From assembly GCA_026929865.2 (NCBI GenBank), contig CM049414.1:1102001-1166000 (forward strand): DNA of 64,000 bases, given 5' to 3'. Position 1 is the stretch's first letter, and each line of letters begins with the position of its first letter. Positions 53,789 to 64,000 of the stretch are shown one piece after another. The stretch comes from Hyperoplus lanceolatus (taxonomy: Eukaryota; Chordata; Actinopteri; Uranoscopiformes; Ammodytidae). The notes beneath the pieces were generated by a model. That model had not been told where the DNA came from, did no database searches, and saw only the letters and a list, made by a program, of their open reading frames with translations. The translations under genes were made by a program, and so were the position numbers.

Positions 53789-54087
53789 TGTTACAACCTG
53801 GCTCAACGGTTGTAGCAAAGAAGGGGAGGCCACACAAGGTCTTATATAACATAAGGAATTTTAATAAGGAATAAAGTGAACAAACAATATAACTGAAACA
53901 AAAGAGCAGGCTGCAGGCCAGGGAAGAGAGCAGTCAAGCAGGCAGGGCTGCTTTTTATACTCCTCCGTCAAGTCTGCTCAGGTGAGCTGCATCCCGGTAA
54001 CGAGGATGTGGCTCCGCCCACCAGCTCCCTGCAAAACAGAGCACACCAGCAGCAACAACACGTCAAGGCCACCCTGTGGCCGTCACA
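53789..54087 (-). repeat. 5' LTR of the Gmr1-like element
   Basis: 299 bp and 298 of 299 identical with the 3' LTR. It ends before ATATTTTTA, matching the ATAT left of 50030. The TTTTTATACTCCT motif, about 125 bp from its low-coordinate end, gives no obvious TATA box on the minus strand. Confidence 0.97.
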
Positions 54088-54644
54088 ATATTTTTAATTA
54101 TATTTTGATTTCACCAAATGATTTTATTTATTTTAAGTGATCTCCCATTATGATCATTAAAGATTTTTTTCCGACCACATTTCTTCCTCAAAGATGACGG
54201 TTCACCACTATCTATCCAGGTTTTAATAATGCGTTGGACAGTTCTTAACAAGGTTTTAGTAGTTTATCTTCTCCTGAGTAGTTTTCTTTGTTTTATGCAG
54301 GCCAATAATTTTACCTCTCTGAAACAGTTACATATTTTCCAAAACCACAGCATATGTCTTCTGACATGGTTGTTTAAGAAATAAGAAGCTATTCACTGCA
54401 TCAGTTAGGGTTAAATAACTTGTTGCAAACTGAAACATATTAATCACTGCAGTGTTTGACCGATGAAGGGCTCTTGTTTATTTGCTTAGTAAAATCCAGG
54501 TGGCGACTTTTTTTTGGCCGGTTTGTGTAGATTGATGAATAGGAGTAGGCAGTATACAAAGACGTACACAAAAGTGTATATTCACACACATACACATAAT
54601 CTAAGTAGAATCAAATGTTTATTTAATTTAAAAAAAAAAAAATA
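54088..54644. other. Intron 4 stretch, probably old Tc1 remains
   Basis: Sequence on both sides of the LTR element (49600 side and 54090 side, e.g. CGATGAAGGGCTC, AATGCGTTGGACAGTTCTTAA) looks like a continuous decayed transposon interrupted by the LTR element. Not delimited. Confidence 0.35.
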
Positions 54645-54660
54645 ATTATTTGCACAATTT

Positions 54661-54846
54661 GGGGGCGCCCTTAGCTCAGTTGGTAGGGCGTCCCCCCCAT
54701 GGGCCTCGGCCAGCAGCGGACCCGGGTTCGATTCCAGCCCGCGGTCGTTCTCTGCATGTTTTTCTCCTCTCTGCCCCATTTCAACTCTGTCTCTACACTA
54801 TCAATAAAGCATAAAAAAAAAAAATATATATTTAAATAATTTTTTT
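54661..54846 (+). repeat. tRNA-derived SINE with perfect 16-bp TSD
   Basis: Flanked by ATTATTTGCACAATTT at 54645-54660 and 54847-54862. A-box-like TAGCTCAGTTGGTAGGGCG at about 54671 and B-box GGTTCGATTCC at about 54726 are well preserved. The GTTCTCTGCATGTTTTTCTC body, AATAAAGC and an A-rich tail follow. It is the best preserved member of the SINE family here and could still bind Pol III factors. Confidence 0.94.
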
Positions 54847-54862
54847 ATTATTTGCACAATTT

Positions 54863-55626
54863 TTAAAATGCACAGAATGACAAAGATAACAAATGAATAC
54901 AGGGCAGAGAGGCAAAAAACCCAGTGGTCTTATTTGAAGCCTCCACATACATTCACATAAATTCACATACATTTCATGAATTTATAGAAAACACTTAACA
55001 AACAAAGTTGAAATTGAAGAGACTTATCTTGACATACTTATTGTTGTATTCAAAATACAATTTGCTGCTTTTTCTTCTCATATTCATCTGAGTGAACTCT
55101 TAACTTCACTGATGAACGCAACACATTTTTTATGATTTTACTTAATTCAAATAACATTAAGTAAAGTCCAATTAATGTGATGATGGTCATCACAGACTGC
55201 ACTGCAATTGCATAATTCTGGTTGGTTTGGATAACCTTTAAAATAGGCTTATCCTCGAAGACGGTCAGACATAATGGGCGTCCAGATGCTTAATTCAGCA
55301 TGTTGGATAGACTGGAACACAAACCGAACACAGCCAGTCATGAAATGGACACACACACACACCCTTGACCCTGACCATATTATTAAAGAACGTCCCGTGC
55401 CAGCTGGAGAAAGTGTGAGTACAGAAATATGGTGGGTGTCCTGACGAAGGCAGGGGTAAATCCAGGCTTACGCTCAGAAAACAAAGCATCACTCCCAGTT
55501 ATGTAACATGGGTACTGAACATGGCCACATGTGCAGCCTGTTGTGTCATTTAACCCTGGTCTACTCAGCAATGTTAAACGTGTATTTTTTGCTAATACCC
55601 TCTTTTTTTCTCTTTTTCTCTTCCAG
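54863..55626. other. Intron 4 stretch before exon 5
   Basis: Unique-looking intron sequence. A pyrimidine-rich tract (about 55598-55624) leads into the exon 5 acceptor. Confidence 0.5.
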
Positions 55627-55732
55627 TACGAACCGCCCTAATAGCTATCATCGGATTCATGCCAACCAAAGGAGAGGGAGCAATAGGATCTCTTGACTAC
55701 ACCCCGGAGGAGAGGAGGGCCCTTGCTAAAAA
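55627..55732 (+). CDS. UBE2J1: UBE2J1 exon 5 (residues 108-142 and part of 143)
   Basis: After TCTCTTCCAG, TA completes the Ile codon from exon 4. The exon encodes RTALIAIIGFMPTKGEGAIG, SLDYTPEERRALAK and the first two bases of a Lys codon. The donor is GTAAAT and the intron is in phase 2. FMPTKGEGAIGSLDYT is characteristic of UBE2J1 at the end of the UBC core. The C-terminal linker and the tail-anchor membrane segment are not in the window, and I see no further exon up to 64000. Confidence 0.96.
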
Positions 55733-56491
55733 GTAAATTGCGGTAGATTAAAAAAATATATAATCTATGTTTCTGCTGCAGAGCATGTGTTGTGCATGCA
55801 CTGCTATGGAGATAATGGGGTGAGGTGAGTGGGATGGAACAGCAAACAGCAGATGTCTTGATAAGCAAACACACAGGCTAATGATATGATACAGTTTATA
55901 TCATTATAGACAACTCCATAGGAGCATGTCATATAATCGCCTGAGTTGACATGCCTCCCACTAATAACTGCCTAGTCACGAAGGTAAAGGAGCGCATCCA
56001 AGCCATTCCAGGCTGGCATGTCACTAGACAATGTCCTCAAAGGGGATTTGAGCACCTGCTGTTTGGCTTTAGAGAGAGAGATTTTTCTTCTTATCTTTGT
56101 TCCTTTTCTAAAACAAATAGATAGATTCCTGTTTGCACGCAGCGTGTCCTGTCCCACTCATGGTTTCTGACATCAGAGGCGAGCACAGTGTGAAAGTACC
56201 CACACACACACACTCAAAAGTCAGCATGAAGAGTTACTTTGAGGCAGACTTTAGGTATGAGGTAAAACAAAATAAATATACTGTTCATTTGGTAGAGTTT
56301 ACTATGCGTGAACTGTTCGGCAGCTGGAAATGTGCCAAATATTGCGTTATGGAGGGTTGGGTATGAGTTGATCTGGTTGCCATATGAGGAGAATTGACAC
56401 TTTTTGTCAAAATGTGTGAATATATCCTCATGATCCACTCCACTTTTAACTGTAGCAGTGTTTGAGTAAACCTGTCATGGGTTTGTTTTAT
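55733..56491. other. Start of UBE2J1 intron 5, no further feature
   Basis: No exon or clear transposon terminus is identified before the composite element at 56492. Confidence 0.5.
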
Positions 56492-56966
56492 CAGTGATTC
56501 TTGAGAAGTGGGACAAAACAGGGTGCAATGTTGAAAAAATACAAACCCTATGTTTCGACAAATTAAATTACATGTATGTATCCGACATATACTAAGCTAC
56601 TGAGCTAAACTTTGACACAGCCTCCCAGCTTTTTTTTTTTTTTTACCGTCATTGGCCTATCACCATCAACTCCGTCAGATTTCCTGTCTGACGGTGTTGA
56701 CATATTAACGTTTCTTAAACATAACAAAGGGAATTTATCTAGTTAGTAGCCATTTGGTGTTTCTGTTGATGTTAGGAGCTAGTATGAACTACTTCAGGAA
56801 AATAAAATTATCAAAAAATTTTTTTTTTAAATCTTCAGAAATTGTAAGTCGGTGTTGACATATCATGGTTGTGACACAGGACTTTCAAGATTCGGAATGT
56901 AAAATATTCTAAACTACAACACTTATCAGAGCCTGTCTGACTGTCTGACTCTTTGCACGTTTTGTG

Positions 56967-57480
56967 CTTAGATAGTAAATAATATGGATGTAGCATCCGG
57001 GCTGACCTCAATTATTCACACGCCATCCAATAATCCTGGTTTGTGCGAGTCACCATCTTGTGAGATTTTTACTCCGCCTCACTCCTCTTGCCGAAAAGGG
57101 GAATCGACGTCACGTCGGGGGGGAGGAGATAGCTGACGTATACCTCCGAGGCAAAGTGAGGGACAACGGGCGGAGAGCTGTCACTCAAGAGATCGCGCCA
57201 ATACATTTTAACCTCCAAAAGAATAAAAACTAGCGTAGGCCAAAAAAATTCACCCCCCTCAGTGTTGTCATGGAGATATGACCTAAACATACAGACTAAA
57301 ATGGTTTTGTGGCCCAGGCTGTAAATAGGTTTAATAAGACTTTCAAAACGGCCTATCTAACAAGTGAGTCAAAGAAAAACTGCTCGTCTTGGCGCCACCC
57401 CCAGTGGCACTTTCTGGTTACTACAGTTGTAGGTCACTTCCTTAGTGGATGCCGGTAAAAATCGCTGAGGTTGGGGCTTG
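56967..57480 (+). mobile_element. Copy D of the four-copy 8-bp TSD element
   Basis: 514 bp. CTTAGATAGTAAATAATATG to GGTTGGGGCTTG, flanked by GTTTTGTG (56959-56966) and GTTTTGAG (57481-57488), an 8-bp TSD with one difference. It is the longest copy and contains a segment (CCGAAAAGGGGAATCGACG) absent from the others. Its right side abuts a LINE. Confidence 0.85.
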
Positions 57481-57488
57481 GTTTTGAG

Positions 57489-57965
57489 AGCTACTCTCCG
57501 GCTGAGGAAGTACAGATGGACCAGTACCCCTGCACACTAGCAATAACAAGGGCAGATGTGTGCAAATCCTTCAAAAGGATTAATCCACACAAGGCCCCTG
57601 GATCTGATGGCATACCTGGCCGGGCTCTCAGGGTGTGTGCAGATCAGCTGGCTGCTTTGTTTACAGACATTTTCAACCTGTCACTGCTCCAGTCTGTGGT
57701 CCCCACATGTCTCAAAAAGTCCACCATCATTCCCATCCCCAAGAAGTCAAAAGCATCCTGCCTCAATGACTACCGCCCAGTAGCACTCACTTCCATCGCC
57801 AAGTGCTTTGAGCGGTTAGTCAAATCATTCATCACCTCCTCCCTCCCTGACTCACTGGACCCCATGCAGTTCGCATACAGGGCAAACAGACGACGCCCTC
57901 GCCCTCCACACTGCCCTCTCCCACCTGGACCAGAAGAACACATATGTGAGAATGCTGTTCATTGA
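57489..57965 (+). pseudogene. Rex/L2-like LINE reverse transcriptase, N-terminal part
   Basis: Reads [18 protein letters not shown], then [33 protein letters not shown] and [20 protein letters not shown], the finger motifs of this LINE group, up to FAYRANRR. Frame is then lost at about 57890. Confidence 0.88.
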
Positions 57966-58416
57966 CTACAGTTCAGCATTCAATACCATTGTGCCCTCCA
58001 AGCTCGCTGTGAAGCTCAGGGACCTCGGGCTCAACACCGCCCTTTGTGACTGGATCCTGAGCAGACCCCAGGCAGTGCGGATAGGAGGTGCCACATCATC
58101 CACCCTGAATCTCAACACCGCCGCACCCCATGGCTGTGTGCTCAGCCCTCTCCTCTGCTCCCTGTTCACACATGACTGCGTGGCCACACACAGCTCTAAC
58201 ACCATCATCAAGTTTGCTGACGACACGACTGTCATCGGCCTGATCACCGACGGCGACGAGACGGCGTACAGAGAGGAGGGGAGAGCCCTGACATCTTGGT
58301 GCCAGGACAACAACCTCCAGCTCAACCTCAGCAAAACTAAGGAGCTGACTGTGGACTACAGGAAGCAGCAGGGAGCCGGGCACGCCCCCATCACCATCAA
58401 CGGGACAGCAGCTTAA
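57946..58416 (+). pseudogene. Rex/L2-like LINE reverse transcriptase, catalytic part
   Basis: [20 protein letters not shown] has the first catalytic Asp; [10 protein letters not shown] (about 58211-58240) has the second and third. The usual PQG triplet reads PHG (about 58126-58134) and a few residues before RPQAVRIGG are missing. The frame ends at 58416; the C-terminal region continues in other frames to about 58832 with RRLQR-like blocks and a PSGRRYR ending. Confidence 0.88.
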
Positions 58417-59491
58417 AGTTCCTCGGGGTCCACATCTGCGAGGACCTGACCTGGACTCACCACACCGACGCCATCACAAAGACGGCAAGACAGCGGCTCT
58501 TCTTCCTCTGCAGGCTGTGGAGGTTCAACATGGACACCAGGATACTCTGCAACTTCTTCAGGTGCACCATAGAGAGTATCCTGACTGGCTGCATCACCGC
58601 CTGATATGGCAGTGGCTCCGCCCTCAACCGTAAGACATTGCAGAGGTTGGTGAAAGCTGCCCAGCACATTACCAGGACGGAGCTGCCATCCATGGAGGAC
58701 CTCTACACTCAGCGCTGCAGGAAGAAGATTAACCGGATTATTAAAGACCCTCATCACCCCAGCAACAAACTTTTTCAGCTGCTCCCATCTGGTAGACGCT
58801 ACCGCGTTTCAGTTTCATCCCACAGGCAATAAGACTGCTGAACTCCTGAGTTACTTAGCTCACCACAATGACACTTTTTAAACTTGCCACTTTATAACTT
58901 GTCACTTTATACCAGTCACCATCTGGATAAAAACGTCTGTTTACATTTATTTAGTTTTGTATTTAGGTCTCTGCTGCTATCTTGAATCTTGAATCTCTGC
59001 AGAGGTAGAATTTGACAAGAGGTCCTTCAAAGTGACAGCTGCCCCTTATTTCGCCTGATTTTATTACATTTTACATAATGAAATGTCTGACGGTGTTGAC
59101 TTACAGTAAAGTTGTCCCACCACTTAGAATCCTTATAAAACATGAATGTGTTGTAGAAAAACAGTTATTATTGATATGGGAGATTATTTAGTGTTGCTTT
59201 TGATGAAAAAAGCTCTTTTTAATCATTAAAGTACATTTTTAATAGGTTTTATTGCATATGAAAGATTGAAACCTTCTCTGAGGACACACTGTTTTGGATG
59301 TCGTGCGAAGATAACAAGTGGCATATATTTGACATAATAATGATTAAATTAAATTTAAGGGGATAATTGTGCTCCAGACATTCTATTCTTAATCCCTTAT
59401 AACATCTACAATTTTAAATATTTTTAGTTTTAAACATAACAGCTGTTACATATGGAAGACGGCCTTTTGTCCCAGTTCTCAAGAATCACTG

Positions 59492-61691
59492 TTATACACA
59501 TACATTTTGTTTACCGGTAGTCATTCTGGAAATTTAAAAAAAATATATATATATTTACAAACTTGCCTTTTTGTATTTGGGCCTCTGTCCCTCTAACGTC
59601 TTGATTCCTGGTATTGAGATTTGACCAAGTCATTATCTCCAGAATATTCAGCCTCTGGAGGGAGCAAGAATGAGCACGCTTCTCTTAATTTGACACTGCA
59701 GTTCCCCTTTGAGAAAAGCACAAAGGATCCAGCCGAAGTCTATCTTCCATTAGCAGAGGAGACGGGGGGGGGGGGGGTCTCTGTCAGAATGCTGTTTCAG
59801 CTGTTTCATTAGCACATGGAGATGAAAAAGACACAGGAAGACAAACTTTGCTATAAATACTTGGTTGCTTTTCTTTTTGATTGAACACTTTTTTCACACA
59901 GGCTGAGGCAGCACTTCTTTTTGGTTTTGCATCTCCTTCTTCCGTGCCCCTGGTGATTGTGAGAGCTGTCAGTCAGAGAAGGGCCTGTGCACAGCGGAAA
60001 GGGGCTGCTGTCCAATATTTTTATAGTTTGCAGAGTTTGACATGTAATCTGCCAAAGATGCTGGCCATCTTGTGACGTGGTAGGACAAACACACAAGGGC
60101 CCTGTAATAATATTCCCTGTCGTTGATTCCTTACACCTGAGAGAGCCAATCCTTTGTCCTGTTAAAAACGAGGCATTTCCAGACTGGTGTGGGGAATAGA
60201 AATATGTTTTTATGAGCAAAAGCTGAATGCTTGTCCCAAAGCTAATAGCTAGACACCAGTCAGGCAAAAACACCAATAAAAACATTTATTTCAGTTTCAC
60301 TGTTTGAAAAAACTCACAAGTAGCTTCCTATCCGTTGTGTTATTAAAAACGAGGCATAGACTGCTGTGGTTAAGATAAATTAGTGGATTATGCAACATTC
60401 ACCATGCTTTTCTGTACTACAGGCATCTTGTCGCTTAGCAACAAGCAAAATGGGGGTGAAGGAATATTTTTCGAGAGGATCTCGGGCTGTGGACCAATAA
60501 GAAATAGGGGGTGGACTGCACAGTGGAAGCCTCTGGCTTTCCAGTTTTTGACGTCAGAGACGGGGAGAATTCTGACTGGAGTACATTGGGTGGACAGGTG
60601 GAGGGTTTCAGAAAAGGGGAGAGTGAGAAAAGGAGAGAGCTTTCTTTTTTTTGATACTTTGGCAGTCTGTAGGCACATCGTAGACCCATAATTATATTCA
60701 AAAACATCGGAAAAGTGCATTTGCACAATATGGGAGCTTTAACAACACTGACAAAGCGTTTGGGAACTGAGGACAGTAATTGTTGATATTTTGACAGCAA
60801 AATTATTTCCCATTCAGGCTTGAAATACAACCTCAGGAGACGCTAGTGAGTAGGCCATGGAGCAGGTTGTGTTTTACTCAGCTCCTCCACATTCGCTAAA
60901 TTCAAATTAATAAAAAATGCAAATTTTCAAGCCTTTCGACGGAGGCAAATAACGCAGAAAGCTCTTAAGGATGGATAAGGGAAAAAAAAGAGCCCAAAGG
61001 CGCTGGACAATCTTTCCGGGAGTAAAGGTGACTTTTTGTCGAACGAGCTAGCTAACTATATTTTTTGTTAACTTGGCAGGTAAACCTGACAGTAAGCAAG
61101 AAAACTATATTGGGCACTATTTGTGGAGGAAATTTGAATTCCCTGGAGAAATGAACAAATAAATTATTCATATAACAAGTTTGTCTTTTTTCATATTTAA
61201 TAAATAAATAAATTCCAGTACACAGAAAGTGACATCACAGCTCTGGGACAGACATCCTCCCGCCTCGAAGGCTCAGATGTCTGACACCCAGCACCTCAAA
61301 TTCTCACAATATATAGTAAAAGAACATCCTTGTTTTGTCATAGTTGGGACATGTTGTTGAACATAGAATAAAACTGTTCTTCAAAACTGCCATAGTCTTT
61401 GTCTCTTGCATCCCATGGCTTCAGCAATATCCGAATCGGACCATGGTCTCAAAATGAATATATACTCTTTGAACCTGCCGCTATCCTCATCGGCAGCAGT
61501 TTTGTTGGTTGCTGTTGGTCCGCGTCCTCTTGCTCTTGCTTTTCTGATGATCTCTGTTTTTCTATCTGCAAACATTGTTTTTTTTTCCAATTGATTTAAA
61601 CTAAGCCTCCGTCTGCAGGGAATCCAAATGGGAAGTCCGTCTATCTGTCTTCCCACACACATTGTATTATTAGTGGAAGGATCTTGAGTTC
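59492..61691. other. Intron 5 stretch with one transposon end
   Basis: A right terminus TGGGAGCTTTAA ends at 60742, typical of fish elements with TTAAAGC ends, but I did not find its partner. Two related segments around GTTAAAAACGAGGCAT lie at about 60158 and TTATTAAAAACGAGGCAT at about 60340. A (G)n run is at about 59765. No exon is supported. Confidence 0.4.
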
Positions 61692-61694
61692 AGT

Positions 61695-63175
61695 GGGCCT
61701 CATTTATCAAACTTGCGTGGAAACTGGTGCAGATTCTGGCGCAAATACCTCCCTACGCCAGGTATCGCGTGGGATTTATCAAAAAGTCGTAACTCGCCAA
61801 TCTCGGCGTACGCCAGGCCATTATTGATAAATGCGGCGGCTGAAAACAATCATTATTTGAATATCACGCCCCTATATTTTCTCAGTTTAGAGGCCTCGCC
61901 CAGAGGTTTTATGGCATGGATATGCGCTTTACGGCAAAGAAGAGGAACTCTGTCAAGTAGAAATTGACAGAATAACGAAAAGTAGAAAGTAGAAAAAAAA
62001 AGAGTTTCATTTCGGAGCATTACAAGCGGCATCAAAGAACGACAGAAGGAAGCAGTTAGGAAGGAAATAACTGCTGCGTTCAACAGCGTTGTCGTTGACA
62101 ACAAACAATGTCCAGCTGAGGATTTAGCATTTGAGGTTTACATCAGTATCGCTCAAATGCTATAAAACAGCTATACAATTATATGTCGCAAATATCTTTA
62201 CATAGATAATAGAAAAAGTGGTGTGACTCAAAAATCGCCACTAAAAAGCGTGGTGCTGCTCTGAAATGCAACCAACTGGAGGTGCAGGCATAATATAAGT
62301 GGTAAAAATATGCACTAACTGTCCAATAATGGTCCCCATGAAAGAAATGCACGTCAGCAGATTTGAATGATTAGACTGTATTGTCCCTTTTAGATAGCAC
62401 TACTCAAAAACTTAAAAATAACACATTTTGCGTTTTACTGTATGACAGCATGCGCTTGGCATGAGTGGTCAGCCCGGCCGTCAGCTGCGCAAGCCGACCC
62501 GGCAGCGATCAGCTGTGAGAGCGCCCACCGTCCTGCTCCACCAGCAGTTCGGAAAAACAAGCTGAAACGTGCCGGTTAACGGTGGAAATAAATCGCTCGC
62601 TTAAGCGATCAATGACACATTAAAAGAGGAACTAACATCTCAAAAGTGCGTCAAATAAATAAAATGTTAAGCTGAATGTTGTGCCGTGTATTTTTTTTAT
62701 CATAAAGAGCAGTGTACTACTTGCATAGCCTACATATTTAATACTTAGGCTAACATTTTGAATGAATGCGGCACCCGTGCCTCAGTGTCCCCCCAGCTGC
62801 TCCAAGTCGGAGATAACTGCCCTTACGCAGTCCAATACAGCGCTCCTAAGTGGCCGGTGTGCGCACTATTGAATCAGTGCTCCTACTCAGTTGCACACCA
62901 TAAGCTGCACATTTTTGTGATTAGTATCTTTATTTCGGTCTGAGCAAACACTGCATTTGTATTATCTTCTAATAATTGACCAACAAAGTCATCGGCTACC
63001 CGGCACAGCCTGCACTGCGAGTCCATGCCATTTACAAACTTGCGTACATGAGCTGAGAGCTGCCGTGGGATTTGAGCGTATCCTATGCTCACGTCCATAT
63101 TGATAAATGCCGAGGTTTGCGTGGAAATGTGTACACCCACATTTCTGGTCTATGCACAGTTGATAAATGAGGCCC
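61695..63175. mobile_element. Harbinger-like element with 3-bp flank AGT
   Basis: Starts GGGCCTCATTTATCAA and ends TTGATAAATGAGGCCC, flanked by AGT at 61692-61694 and 63176-63178. This is a widespread Harbinger terminus in vertebrates. An inner segment at about 62016-62130 (+) reads SITSGIKERQKEAVRKEI, then TAAFNSV, reminiscent of the Myb/SANT-like helper protein of Harbinger elements, but is broken. No DDE transposase is seen. Confidence 0.82.
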
Positions 63176-63178
63176 AGT

Positions 63179-63499
63179 GTCTCCATGTTTCAGTGTTACT
63201 CTGACTTTTACCATCCATCCTTTCCTCAAGTTATTTTGTGCTCTTTGTGCTAACAGAATAGCTTATTTTAGTCAATAAACCAATCTTCTGAGTTCACTAC
63301 AGCAGTAAATAAGACAAGTCTGTCTGCAAGTACTTATGCAAGATTTCACCGGTTTACCACATTAGGCTTTATCTGCAATGACTTCTAAAATTATTTTGTA
63401 ATATTTATTCATTTCTCACTTTGTAAATTCTTGTAATAAAGTCAGGTTTGGAGCGCCAATCAGGGCTCCATCAGAGACAGCTTCTCACGCTCAGGGAAT
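63179..63499. other. Intron 5 stretch, no recognised feature
   Basis: AT-rich spacer between two transposons. Confidence 0.45.
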
Positions 63500-64000
63500 A
63501 ATGCCTCGTTTCCACCGAGTAGAGCGGGTCGGGTCGGAGCGGCTCAGAGCGGGACAGCTCACTTTTAAGAATTTCGGTGTTGTTTCCACCGCCGACCCTA
63601 CCCTTACTGGTAGGACGGGGTTTAGGCTGGACTGCGATAGCCGCCGCCAGAATGTGGGTCAAACTATCGGGCTGTGGAACAACTGTGGTCAAGCCAGCGG
63701 TCTCTTGTTTTTGCATGGTCAAACCAGCCGCTTCTTTATTTATTCCCCCGTGTTGTGAGCACAGAGACGGCTCGGTGCAACTGATGGAGACAGTGAGCGA
63801 ACAGCGCTGGCTGCGGCAGCTTCGTGACATCGTAGCAGTGGGACACAGTGTAGCCAACTGATTCATTTAATGACGAGGAAAAACACCACACAATAAACAG
63901 TGCCGCGCTCACATTTTCGCCAAAACACACTGACTCTCTTCACTCTAGCCGAGGTGACTACACAAGGCGGAAATGATTCTTTCGACCAACTGTGGTCAAG
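63500..64000. mobile_element. DNA transposon cut by the window end
   Basis: Begins near ATGCCTCGTTTCCACCGAGT and has CpG-rich GGGTCGGGTCGGAGCGG subterminal repeats. This start resembles a fish DNA transposon group with CGTTTCCACTGAG-type ends. The right end lies outside the window. Confidence 0.5.

Larger units (their letters stand above)
50030..54087 (-). mobile_element. Gmr1-like LTR retrotransposon, internally deleted, minus strand
   Basis: Two 299-bp LTRs enclose 3460 bp. Flanking ATAT on both sides fits a 4-bp TSD. A single ORF of 912 codons holds Gag, protease, an integrase N-terminal part, and only edges of reverse transcriptase and RNase H. Integrase lies before RT, the order known in Gmr1-type Ty3/gypsy elements of fish and other deuterostomes. 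LTRs differ at one position, so insertion is recent although the copy cannot encode working integrase or RT. Confidence 0.93.
57481..58990 (+). mobile_element. Rex/L2-like LINE, 5'-truncated
   Basis: Starts at or near the copy D junction and ends TCTTGAATCTTGAATC, a short 3' tandem repeat typical of this group. Coding sequence covers the reverse transcriptase and C-terminal region in at least three frames. Clade (Rex1, L2 or CR1) cannot be settled by eye. Confidence 0.82.
56492..59491. mobile_element. 3-kb element with 27-bp TIRs, containing a MITE and a LINE
   Basis: Outer arms 56492-56518 and 59465-59491 (CAGTGATTCTTGAGAAGTGG type) match at 26 of 27 positions. TGTCTGACGGTGTTGAC occurs near both ends (about 56684 and 59083). 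The TSD is unclear; TA[T/A] next to each end suggests a TA-duplicating element. Inside are copy D (56967-57480) and a Rex/L2-like LINE (57481-58990), leaving about 970 bp of the original element. Confidence 0.72.

Noticed and set aside
54663..54740. Possible functional tRNA gene (A and B boxes)
   Set aside because: It is followed by a common SINE body and an A-rich tail and is enclosed by a 16-bp TSD; the acceptor and anticodon stems do not form a standard tRNA. It is a SINE head.
61381..61662. Minus-strand open frame of 93 codons with charged residues
   Set aside because: No domain, conservation signal or splice context is visible, and the + strand has overlapping open frames of similar length.
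55733..64000. A sixth UBE2J1 exon in intron 5
   Set aside because: I looked for the SQDFCCEGCG-type continuation after Lys143 with an acceptor of matching phase and found none; the remaining exons must lie beyond 64000.

Overview
The window is vertebrate nuclear DNA, most likely from a teleost fish. The only host gene I can support is the 5' part of UBE2J1, the UBC6-type ubiquitin-conjugating enzyme of ER-associated degradation, on the + strand. Five coding exons are present (7379-7409, 41633-41706, 45329-45460, 45610-45694, 55627-55732) with GT/AG junctions and compatible phases. They encode residues 1-142 and part of codon 143, with the catalytic Cys at residue 91. The remaining exons lie beyond position 64000. 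The teleost reading rests on the transposon content: Tol2-like and other hAT elements, Tc1 elements with long inverted repeats, L2/Rex-like, L1-like and (TAAG)n-tailed LINEs, tRNA SINEs and a Gmr1-like LTR element. I cannot name the species.

Layout. 1-7378: upstream DNA with hAT ends, tandem repeats, a LINE remnant and a TATA-less proximal promoter holding a perfect CRE palindrome. 7410-41632: intron 1 (34.2 kb), with an L2 LINE, an L1-like LINE interrupted by another LINE and a Tc1 MITE, several hAT elements with 8-bp target-site duplications (TSDs), a long-TIR element carrying a broken THAP exon, Harbinger-like elements, a Tol2-like element, a BED-finger hAT and a Tc1 copy. 41707-45328: intron 2, holding a nest of at least four repeats. 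45461-45609: a 149-bp intron 3. 45695-55626: intron 4, with a rearranged Tc1 element, SINEs and a 4.06-kb Gmr1-like LTR retrotransposon. 55733-64000: start of intron 5, with a 3-kb nested element, a Harbinger-like element and a transposon cut by the window end.

No multi-gene system is visible. The most informative content is the transposon record. (1) A Gmr1-like element has integrase before reverse transcriptase, has lost most of both, keeps one 912-codon frame, and has LTRs differing at one of 299 positions. (2) A four-copy 428-514 bp repeat family has an 8-bp TSD at each copy. (3) Paralogous empty sites date two insertions. (4) A THAP exon is split by a hAT element with a perfect TSD. (5) A Tc1 element carries the C-terminal half of its transposase twice, in inverted orientation.

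All boundaries and family names come from reading the sequence. No database search was run, so superfamily calls are firmer than family names.
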